Shown piece after piece: positions 49,401 through 61,400 of a stretch of DNA of 64,000 bases. The DNA is from Lagopus muta (lineage: Eukaryota; Chordata; Aves; Galliformes; Phasianidae): NCBI RefSeq assembly GCF_023343835.1, contig NC_064438.1:56134578-56198577 (forward strand). Direction: 5' to 3'. Position 1 is the stretch's first letter. The number at the start of each line of letters is the position of its first letter. Position numbers and translations under genes: made by a program. The notes under the pieces were generated by a model, which saw only the letters and a program-made list of their open reading frames with translations, had not been told where the DNA came from and did no database searches.

Positions 49401-52400
49401 GTTCATTGGTAATTCTTCTCCCTATAATTTTTCCTTTTTCCTAGCCCCTGAATGTTGTGGTGTGGTCTCCCTGTGGGCAGTACCTGGCAGCTGGAAGTGT
49501 GAATGGGAGTATAGTGGTGTGGAAGGTGGAAACCCAGGAGTGCATAGAGAGGTACGTAGTGCTGTTCCACAACGCCCATAATACATCCTTTTTGTTAAAA
49601 TAGAACTGTTATATCTCCTCCTTAAAACTTATTTGTGCAAATTGAGAACCACTGAATAGTCTACTTGAGATTCACAGGATAAAACAGTAAGCTTTCTGCT
49701 AAAGTTCCACTGCAAACTGTACAATCATGGAGCATCCCTTGTTGGAAGGGATCCACAGGGATCATCGAGTCCCAGCCCTTTGTCTCCACACAGTACCACC
49801 CCAAATCACCCTGTGTCTGAGTGCATTGCCCAAATGCTCTTTCCAGCAGCTTGGGGCCATGCCCCCTGTCCTGGGCAGCCTGTTCCATGCCCATCACTCT
49901 CTGGTGCAGAACCTTTCCCTAATCTCTACCTGGCCCTCCCCCAGCACAGCTCCATTCTGTTCCCTTAGGTCTAATTGCTGTCACCAGAGAGCAGAGATCC
50001 CAGTCCACGGCTCCTCCTAATTAAGTATCACCCACAAACTTAGCTACTATGCATTTGAGTGTGTGTCCAGATTGTTTATAAAAACTTTGAAGGGATTTTA
50101 CTATAACCCTTCAAGTCTGAGCCATCAGCCAATTGTTCACCCTTTGTGTTTTGTATGTTGGGCATTTTGTTTAGAGGGGTACTGTGAGAAACAGTATCAA
50201 AAACTGCTAAAATCCAGAAAGATCACATCTATTGGCTTCCATTTGTCATCTAGGTGGACAACCTTTTCATGAAGGGGAATTAAGTTTATCAAGCACTGCT
50301 TTCCCCTTTGAAGACTGTTGTTGGCTGTGAGCAATGACTACATTGTCTTTCAAGTGTTTTTCAGTAACTCCCAGAATAATCTCCGTAATTTAACCAGGCA
50401 CTGAAGTGAGACTGACAGTCCTGTAATTATCAGGGTCTCCTTTCTTGTGCTTCTTAAAAACTGGGACATCTGCCAGCTTCTGGACCTCTCCAGATTTCCA
50501 AGACCCTACAAAAGTAGTTGAGAGAGGTCTCAGGTTGACATCAGCCAGCTCCCTGAGATGCTGGCTGATCCCATTGAGCCCCATAGGCTTATAGGCTTTA
50601 GGTAGAGCAGCGAATCCCACACAGGTGTGGGGTTGGCTGGGGTTTTACTGTCACTACAGGTCACAGTCATCCAACTCAGGGCTCTGAGGATTCCAGAACC
50701 CAAAATGCAAACTGCGTTGGCCGGGAATCGAACCCGGGTCAACTGCTTGGAAGGCAGCTATGCTCACCACTATACCACCAACGCTGTGCTGTGCTTGCAA
50801 CAACTCCAGGAGGCAGCAAAATAAAGGCTTTAGCTAAAAAATCCCATCTATCTGATCTTGTAGATGGTCTCTGCAAGCACATCAGGAGAGAGGGAGAACA
50901 CAGGCAAGCACAGGTTTGGAAGAGTGGTGTCAGGTCTGGGTGGTCCCTGCTGTGATGCAGGGCCACTGTTCAGGCTAGGCTTGAGCAAGGGAGCAAGAGG
51001 AGGGCTCTTGCCTTATGCAATTTGGGTGAGGCATACTGATACCTCATTTCTTGTGCTGATGGGTATTCAGGGGCTGCCACATCATTCCCATGTTCTGCCA
51101 GGAAGCAACTTGCACTGATGTCTGTCAGGTAGGAAAGTGGCACTGCTTTGCCTTCCCCCACCATATGTAGTGTGCATAGCTAAAAGAACCTGGAAGCATT
51201 TCAAAGGCATTATTTTTTTATTACATTTTAATCTTCTAATTGATTAAAGAATAGTTTTGATGGAAACAGATCTTCAAGTTACAGAGTTCAAGATTGTTGG
51301 CAGTAAGATGCAACTGAGGAGAAATACTGACATGTCAGTAAGTCAGAAGGCAGAAAAAGGACAAATAGAACTTTATGTTGGTTAGTTACAGTGAGGAACA
51401 GAAGGGGGGCTTTATCTATCTTGAGTCAGAAACATGATTGTTACTCTAGTGCATATGTAAAGCCTTAAAGACATCGTGTAAATAATTCATGGGAGGATTG
51501 TTTTCTGAGAATAAAGGGAGGAAAAGATAAAGGACTAAATCATCAGTTTGGTACAAGAGAAACAGCCTAATGTTCTTTTTATAACTGGATGGTTCTGGAA
51601 CATACTGTCTGCTGGGGAATTACTTTGTATTCTGCATGCATCAGGAAGCTGTTGTTTTATGAATATGAATCTGATTGATTTTAAAGCTTAAATAATTTCC
51701 TCCATAGAAAAGGAAGGTCTGCTGTATTTTGTAGCATAACTATTTATTCCAAAGGTAATTTATTAATTATTTTGTCACCTGTATATATATACTTATGTTA
51801 TTTTCATTTAGTATTACAAGTGCTTACAATAGAATCATAGATAGAATCATTAAACTTGAGGGTGTTTGTGCTCTGAGAGCCTTAATAAAAATAGGGAATT
51901 TTCATGTTCTTTTTAGGATGAAGCATGAGAAAAGTTACTCGATTTGTGGACTGGCATGGCATCCCAAATATGAGCAAATAGCTTACACAGATACTGAAGG
52001 AAATCTGGGCTTGTGGGAGGATATCGGTGGTGGAAAGAAACCAAACGACGAGGTGATCAGCACCAGTTATTTCTTACATTAAACTGATAGCTTATGTCAT
52101 CAAATTGCATGAAACGTTCTCTACTGAGTGTTGAAAGCTCCTTCTTGTGCATGGATTCATTCCTTGAATTCTGTATTCAAAAGAAGATGTAATCATAGCA
52201 CCACAGAGTGGTTTGGGTTGAAAGGGACCAGACCGTCTGGTTCCAACCCCTGCCGTGGGCAGGGACACCTCCCATCAGCTCAGGCTGCCCAGGGCCCCAT
52301 CCAGCATGGCACTGAGCACCTCCAGGGGTGGGACACCCACAGCTCTGGGCAGTGCCAGGACCTCATCACCCTCAGTTTAGCATTTTTTCCTAATGCCTAA

Positions 52401-55400
52401 TCTAAATCTACCTTCTGATAGTTTGAACCCATTACCCCTTGTCCTATTGCTACACTCTGATAAATTCCCTCTCCAGATTTTCCCTCCTTTATATACTGGA
52501 AGGAATTAGAATTGCTAATAATAATAAAAATAGGTAATAATTATCAACTGATAATTAATTATAATTGATAACATGGTTTTAGGTTGCCAATACTGTTACG
52601 AAAGACTATGAAGATCTCTTTGATGGAGATGATGATGACTATTTAAATGGAGATATGATTGAACCACAATCTTCCCCAAACACTGGAGCTAATGAAGATC
52701 ATGGTGATGATGATGACCTTATGCCAACATCAGGCCATCCAAGACGGGCAATAATTGATGATGATGATAACTCATTAGGTACAGAATAAGCTAGTTTTGC
52801 AGAGCTCTGTAATGCTGTTATTGAAACGATTTCTTAGCATCCTTTCTTGGCATCATCTATTTACCTACATTGTCTTATTTTTCCAGATAAGTTTAACTGT
52901 ATTAATATTTTTACCTATTTTCTGCTGCAATAATAATACTTGGAAGATATCAATATATATGTATGTGTTTGAAACTTTTAGATATTGGAATGATAAAAGC
53001 TAGTTCCAATCTACTTGAAAAGGAGGAGGATGATGATGATGATCAGATTGGTGGCTTTCCAGCTTTGCCAACATCATCTACACAGCAGCCTTTCTATGAT
53101 GGGCCAAGGCCAACCCCCAGGCAAAAGCCATTCCAGTCTGGCTCCACTCCTGTGCATCTCATGCACCGCTTCATGGTAAATCTCACTTCTGTGTGATTAT
53201 GTAGATGTAGTTGCTTTGTTAATATTGTCCTGGTTTTGTTAATCTTAATCTGATCTTTCTCAAATCTATATTTGTATGTTGTGGTTTTGTTCTTTTATTT
53301 ATTTATCTATTTTTTAAATGCTTCACAGTGTGAAGCTAACTAGTAAAAAGCAGGCTTTGTGTTAATGCATAATTTTCTGCCTTGTGTTTTGGTTGCTTTT
53401 GATGTACAAGTAAATATTTGGCTTCAAGACAGAAATACAGTTTGTACCTGTGCTGTGGAAGTGAAATGAATCTGTTTTGAGCTTCCTTTTTAGTCAGAAT
53501 TTGTGGATATTCTTATACTTCTAAGAATTGTACACTCATCATTCATTATTTCTTTATAACTGCAAGCTGTTAACGTTTTATTTTGTAAGGAGAAACATGG
53601 CTAAGCAATGAGAACAAAACAGTTTTTTGACCTAGTTGAGCTGTTTTAGAACCAAATCCAGACCTGCCTGTGTAACTCTTCAGCCTTATTCCAGTTTCCC
53701 ACCTAGTGCTGGTTCAGGTGGTTATCTTACAGCAGGCTATTTGAGGGCAGTCAGTATGATGGACGATTTTATTATTTCTTTTTAATAGGTTTGGAATTCT
53801 GTTGGTATCATTCGTTGTTACAACGATGAACAAGACAACGCTATTGATATAGAATTCCATGATACCTCCATACATCATGCCACACACCTCCCTAACTCCC
53901 TGAACCACACCATGGCCGACCTCTCTACTGAAGCTATTTTATTGGCCTGTGAGAGTACAGAGGAACTCGCAAGGTGAGCCATGGCTTTGCTCTGTCAAGC
54001 TTGTAGTGTGGAATTACGCTTACCACGTTTCACATATCTCAGCTTTTATCACTTCAGTTTAGATTTTTGGCTTTTGATCTTGTTCTTTTATTTATGGGGC
54101 TGCTTTTGAGGAGGATTTTTCACCCCCACCCACGTGCAATCTTCAGGATATTTAAAGATGTATTTTGTTTCCTGTGGATTTTCTTCAAATCCTTTTCTTC
54201 TTTTTTCCCAAACACACACATACTAGAAAGTGCATGCACTGCCAGCACAAAGGAAACTGTAAATGTGAACAATAGTCTTTCAGTCTGCTCAGATCAATGA
54301 TAAATTGTGAGGTCTGTGCTATTTCTTTTCATAGCGTTGCTAAGGAGAGATGTTTGGAGATACCCACAGTCTTAGAAGAAAAATTATAATGTGAAGAGCT
54401 TAAGAACATTTAAGAGCAGCAGCAATACTATTGCTGGTTTTTTTGGTTGTTTTTTTTCTGTAGAAATATCTTGAAGGAAGAACTTTTTTTACTTACTCTG
54501 ACACAAATAGCACTGTGACAGGCTGAGAAGCAATCTTTGCCTTTGGGAGTATTATTTGTATGTATTGATTATCTGACTTTGGACTTTTTTTTTCCCAAAG
54601 TGAGGTGAACATGTGAGTTATCTATCAAAAATAATGGTGTCTGTGAAATGGTTACAGACAATTTTCAATTATTAAGATGTCAGAAACAAAGTTCCCTTTT
54701 TTTTCTCCTGAAGGACAGCATGATTTGACAAATATGTAATAAAGGCTTGTAGTCAGGAGTACTGAGCACCTTCAGTTCTTATTAACGCTAATTAAGCACA
54801 AAACTTGTCTATTTCCATCTAAAAATCTCCTTTCAGACCTCTAATGTGTCTCTCATGCTTCAGAGGCTCTAAATCCACAGTGCTGGAGTTCAGGTTGGTT
54901 CTTCAGTTTTTGAATAGTAAGAGCAGGGCTTTGCAAATGACTCCTTGTAATCTGTAGGATGACATTGTTCCTTTCCAGGAGAGCCACAGATTCAAGGGCT
55001 CTGATAGAAACTTATTAGGTTAGTATAGTTGAAGTGCATGGTATATTTTCAGATATTTTATTTATTTTTTCTTGTTTAAATACATACCTCTTGTTCTTTT
55101 TCTCTCTTTCAGCAAACTCCACTGCATTCACTTTAGCTCCTGGGATGCAAACAAGGAGTGGACAGTAGATATGCCAAAGGATGAAGATATTGAAGCTATC
55201 TGTCTAGGTCAGGGCTGGGCTGCTTGTGCCACTAGTGCCTTGCTGGTTCGACTGTTTACAGTTGGAGGAGTTCAGAAAGAGATATTCTGTCTCCCAGGTC
55301 CAGTGGTGTCTATGGCAGGGCACGGAGAGCAGCTGATGATTATTTACCACAGAGGTATTTCTCCCTTCTGTCCTTTTTATGTCCTGAGTTCGTGTTTCCA

Positions 55401-58400
55401 TTCCTTGTCTGTTACTGGCTTCAGATGCTGTATTTGTGTAGTCATCAGAAGTATTTTACTTTTCCCCCTTGTCTTGATGATGGTTACACTGTCACAACCT
55501 GTAAGTCTTCAGCATCTGACAGTAAAGCATATGTTTTATATTGGGATGCCTAGATTAACTTGTGGGGAAGAGGAGAATTTTGTAACAGTAGCACAAATAG
55601 ATTGAACTTAGGTTTCAGTCATGCCATGATTAATTACTCGAGGAAATTAAGGAGCTAGTTGTTATGCATACTTTGTATGTCCGAAGTGGCAAGTAGTCTC
55701 TTGTCTGGGAGTTTGTTTGTGAATAACACTGCCTTAGACTTAGCTTTTGATTCAGAAGTTACCTAAATCTAGCTAAGTGACAAAGACCATTTGCTTTCTA
55801 ACACAGTCTTTGACCAACTTCTTCCTAGGTACTGGATTTGATGGAGAGCAGTGCCTTGGGGTACAGCTGATGGAGCTAGGAAAGAAGAAGAAACAAATTT
55901 TGCACGGAGACCCTCTTTCTCTTACACAGAAGTCCTATTTGGTGTGGGCTGGATTCTCAGCAGAAGGTATGAAATTAAATGAAACGCAAATAGAATTAAT
56001 AAGATAAAATTAATTAAAGTCCTGAACTGGGATCAGTTCCCTTGCAGTAGCACTGGCTGTCAGAAGGTGGCGCTTCCTTCTCAGGAAAGCAGTTTGCCAG
56101 CGCGGTCGCGCTGCTTGGGTGAGAGGATATTGAATTTGAGTTATGTAAAACGTCATTTCCCAGCAGTATCCACCAGTTCAAACTCAGCCACGTCATAATT
56201 AGTTGCCTGTCAGAATAATGCCCTGCATTTGTATCCAACAGGTACCCCGTGTTACGTGGATTCTGAGGGAATTGTGAGGATGTTGAACCGAGCACTTGGG
56301 AACACTTGGATTCCGGTGTGTAACACACGAGAGCATTGCAAAGGAAAATCTGATCACTACTGGGTCGTTGGCATCCATGAAAACCCCCAGCAGCTGAGGT
56401 CAGATATACCCCAAAGGAAATGCTCTGTTTGTCTTACCTTCTAGAAAGAGAAACTGGAAATGAGTTTTACTAAAACAGATACACAGTAATGGCTCTAGTT
56501 CCCAAATGTAATTCAGCATGGATGTTTCGTTACTAAGTTTGTTTTGAGTAAACTCTTGGTTTTATAATGTGTAACAAACTAATATTAGCTGCTTGCCTTG
56601 GCTGACAGGCATGTGCACTTTGTTATGAAATCACGTCTCTGATGCAGGCACATTTGTAAGACTGCACTTTGCTTATGGTTGCTCTTAGGATTCTGCTTCT
56701 GTTGCTGATATATTTTTTTTTTAAATTTCTGAGTTTTCAGCTATATTTTTCCCTTTTGTCCCTTTGAGAAGACTCAAATCCTGTAACTAATCTACATTGT
56801 TGGGCACAGATAAATAAGAACAATCTGGCACTATGTTAATATTTAAACTGTGGCCACAAGAAAGATTCTGGAAAAGTGCTGATGTGCTCAAATAGTTATC
56901 TAGCTGAGAGTGACCCATTACTTTCAAAATGTGAGTATTCCTCTTAATTGCAACAAGCACCAGAGACACTGAGTTGCCAAGCTTTGTGTGTCATCTTGTT
57001 CAGTGATCTATGTCCTTTTCCCACTGGATCATAGAATCCTAGAATCATAGAATGGCCTGGGTTGCAAAGGAGCACAGTGCTCACCCAGTTCCAACCCCCT
57101 GCTGTGTGCAGGTCACCAACCAGCAGCCCAGGCTGCCCAGAGCCACATCCAGCCTGGCCTTGAATGCCTGCAGGGATGGGGCATCCACAGCTTCCTTGGG
57201 CAACCTGTTGCATTTTATTGAAATTTAGGCTGTCTCACTTTGCTGCTCATGCAGTTCACCATGAATGTGCAGGACACGTTGCATTGGTGAGGTGATCAGC
57301 TGCAAGTCAGTCCTCTTGTCTTTCTGCTCCAAGAGGGATGGTGCTGACCTCTGAATTGCAGAGGGCATTCGATTCAAAGCCACCAGCATACTGAAGATAA
57401 GGAGTGGGGAGCGTTATTGTAGGAACAACATGTGCTGTAATCAACGTGGATAGCCAGAGCACTAATGCTTCCTGTTCCTTTTTCCCCTAGTGTCTGAAAC
57501 AGCAGCTTAGAGCTATGAAAGCAGACATTTTTGTCAATGCTTGTTGGTGCTGCTGGAAGCACAGCTCTTCTCCAATCACTGTGTTGCTTCAGTGATAGTT
57601 ACCAGAACACTAGTTCAATGAAACATTAAGACTACGTTGTTAGTATCTGTGTATCTGCATGCCCTCCCTTTTTGTTTTTGCCCTCTGTGTGCCTACATGC
57701 ATCACTGTTAAGTCCAAAACCTTCATCAGAATAAGCACTCTGTGCCTGCTCTTTTTCCAGTGGCCTTTTGTTGTTTGGTAGATTCTGCATTTGATAAACT
57801 GCACTTACGTTTTGTAATTGCTGTCAAATTGTGTGTTGTGTGAGATAGAGATCTGTGTCTGTTCTGTGCCATGCTTGGAGTTTCTGATGTGAACAAGAGC
57901 AGCGTGTGCCTTGCTGCTTTCAAAATCTTTTATTGGTTGCAATGTAAAAATAACCCTTCATAATGCAATCTTACATCTTGCTATATTTAAGTCAGTAATT
58001 TAATTACTACTTTTTAAAGACCAAATCCTCTTAAAGTGCCTTGCTTCTTAGGAGATGTGGTTTAGATGATGAGGATCACATCTGCTTTTTCTTTCCCGTG
58101 CACAGGTGTATTCCTTGCAAAGGAGCCCGATTCCCTCCAACACTTCCACGTCCTGCAGTGGCAATATTATCTTTTACGCTCCCTTACTGCCAAGTTACAA
58201 CAGAAAAGGGACAGATGGAGGTATGGAATGATGTTGAGACCACAGCTGATTGTCTTAGACATCCGCATAGCAGGGATTATACAAGCTTTCTATTAATCAT
58301 CTCTGCGAGGAAGAGAGTGGTACAAACTCTGCATAAGGCACCTGGCAAAGGAGGTTATCTGAGTTCAGGCTTTTGGGTGGCTTTTTTCTGTTTGTTTTGC

Positions 58401-61400
58401 TTTACAGCTGGTTCTAGACAAATACTTAATGAGGCTAGAGTTAGAGTTGACACAAGGTTTATATCTACATTATAAATTATGTATATTGTATATATAAAAC
58501 AATATTTAAAATATTTATTTATATTTATAAATAATCTCATTCTGACCAATAAAGGAGAACACCTAGGAAAGTATATCAATTATCCAATTTTTAATTGATT
58601 TGTGTATTACGGTGTCGTGGGGTTCAGCTGTAGTGCACAAAATAGAAATGAAAATGAAATGCTGGCTTCAAACTTAGAGACTGTCTAGTGCTGTTGGAAG
58701 TTTATTCTCATTGATAGAAGTCTAAAGAGTTTCAACAAGTGCTTTGCTTCTGTGAACTCATTGGAATTCATGTTGAGGATCTATTTATTTATTAATGTAT
58801 TCTTTATTTGATGGACCATGGTGGTTTGCTTGTTTTGTTTTGTTTTTCCTGTCCTTTCCAAACAATAAAAGGGAAACTTTGGGAACTGTCAGTTTAGCCT
58901 GAGGGAATGTGTACTTTAGTGTGTGTTGTGCTTATGAAGAAACAGATGATTCCTAATAGATCTAATGAATGGCTTTGAATGAGTTATTTTTCCACAGAGC
59001 TAGGCTGGTGCAATAACCATACCAGTATTTCACTGGAAAACATCAGCTATGAGGTTTTTTTTTTCAGCTGTCTCACAAATGAGTGTTACTCCTACAGTTC
59101 CAGTGTTACTGTGGAATCCTTCCACTTTGCTAGGGGACAGAAATTACAAGATAAAACAATCAATTTGTTCAAGAATTGCCTGTGCTGGTAGCAAAGTGAT
59201 AAATATCTAAGAATCATCCTACTGAAAGCCTGTGGTGCAAATGGGATTTAGAATACATGGAGTCTGTTCAGTTTGTAGATGGATGTTAGTGTGGTTCATC
59301 CTGAGGAGGCATTGGCATTTGAGGAGAGCTGCCTACCTCTCACCATTGTTATAAAATGAAAAGAAGACTTAAGAACGAATGATAAAATCCTTTGTAAGTT
59401 GTTGGGCATTGAGCTCAGAGCTTCCTTGTTTCCCCCCCACCTGACCTCCAGAATGTCTTTCTTTTTTTCAGGAGCAATACTGGCGTTCAGTTGTATTTCA
59501 CAACTATGTGGATTACTTATCAAAAAATGGCTATGAGCTTGATGAAAATGCTAAAAGTCAGCCAGTGAAGGAACAGCAGGAACTTCTGATGAAATTGTTT
59601 GCTGTAAGTACAAGGAAATCAAAACCAAAAACGATCCCTGAAACTTTGAGTAGATGGCATTTGATTTAAACTCTGATGTGATTCTCTGAGTGGAAGTATG
59701 GCTCATCCAGTGGAAGTTGGTGCTCCCCAAATGCAATAAGAGGTGGATGGCAGGTCATGTTGTTATTGCTTATCACAGGACAGAAAGAAGGAAGGCTTCC
59801 TAACCAAAAATCAAAGAAAAAACAACCCTCTAAAAGAAGGTTGATAATTTTTGGCAGTTCGTCTTTATTCACGAACCTCATCATGTGCTGGTCCTGTAGT
59901 CTTCAGAGGGCTGTGTCACTGAGCTGTGTAACTCTCAAGGCTTTTCTCCTTCCAGCTTTCTTGTAAACTGGAGCGTGAATTCCGCTGTGTGGAGCTTGCT
60001 GACCTCATGACACAAAATGCTGTGAGTTTAGCCATCAAGTATGCATCCCGCTCACGAAGACTCAATTTAGCTGAGCGACTCAGCGAGGTGGCTGTAGAGA
60101 AAGCAAGTGAACTGGCAACAGCCCTGGAGGATGAGGAGGAGGAGGAGGATTTCCCAACTCACGTGAATGCTGGGTAATGCAAATTTCTGGGATTAAAAAG
60201 CTGGGAATGTTTTTACTGATTTCTTAACAGTGGCTTCAGAGGCAAAGTGGAGCTGATTCTGAGTTGCTCTGATTATTTTTTACTTCTGTTTTCTTCTAAG
60301 CTTTTGTTGTTTTGATCGACTCCAACCTATTTTTCTTCTCTTTGCCTTTTACCTCTTTTTCATCCACACCCACCTTAAGGCCTTTTACTTCCCTCCAGCT
60401 CCCTCTTCTTTCAGCTACCTCAGGGTATCCCACTATGTCTTATTCCCTCACCTCTAATCCCAGCTCTTCAAAACGAATGAAATATTACAGGTTTGCAGTT
60501 CATTCATTTCTTTATATCTGTGCTGCCTACCTTTCCTCCTATACCTATGTCTGTTTTATCTGGAGGCAAAATAAGTTTGTTTTCCTCTCTCTGTTTATTG
60601 TTGTTTTGCATTTGTTTTAAACTGTGGAACATATGGGAAGAGCTGTGTGTTCTTGCTTTGCATCTGGATGATGCAGCTGGAAGGAAGCAAGTAGCTAACC
60701 ACCAGTCAGTTAAAGCAGAGAAATGTCATAATGTTTTATCAGAAGCAGTGTCCTCCCACAGCAATTTTCTGTATGCAATTTGTAACTTTTTTTAAGCAAG
60801 AGGAAGTGATAAGCTGAGGGATTTATCTATAGCCTTTCCCTTTTCTCCTGTGTGAAACTGCATGTTTAAAACTCCTTGCCAAATGGTCTGCCCCCTTCTG
60901 GAGCATGAATGGGAGTTGCTATCCCATGTCTGCCCACTCCGAGGGCTGAAATACACCACAGACACTGCATTGTTCTTAGCACCCAAGCAATTTAATACTG
61001 GCATTCTGATTAAGAGAAATGAACCTTTTGTTTACGTGTGCATGCATTTTAGTAATCAGTAAAGAGGGAAATGCAAGAAATGTACATGCTATAATTTGGG
61101 AATTTAGAATATAACTGGGTTAAACATGAAAACCTGCTGCCTAAATTTCAGGCTGAACATACCAGTCTCTGTTGTCACATGTGCATTTGTTTATGCAGAA
61201 AAGTAGCCTGGTATTTCTCACCATAGTGGAGGTATTTAAATTTAAATGAAGATTACAGAAGGTGTCTTCTGTTTGTGTTTACCTTTGTGGCAAAGTGTCC
61301 TTAGCAGCCTTGTTGTGAGCTCTGAAGAAGGTGGCAAAAGCTTGCTCTTTCTGTTTGAGCGTTCGCTCTTGTGTGCAGAGCTGTTTGAAGAATGGTGCCT

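Noticed and set aside
49276-49581. Frames overlapping WDHD1 exon 8 in other reading frames
   Set aside because: Exon 8 is explained by the conserved WD40 frame in matching phase; the others are shadows.
50713-50784. Reading the tRNA as a tRNA-derived SINE
   Set aside because: No tailed body, no A-rich 3' end and no second copy in the window, and all tRNA stems pair perfectly.
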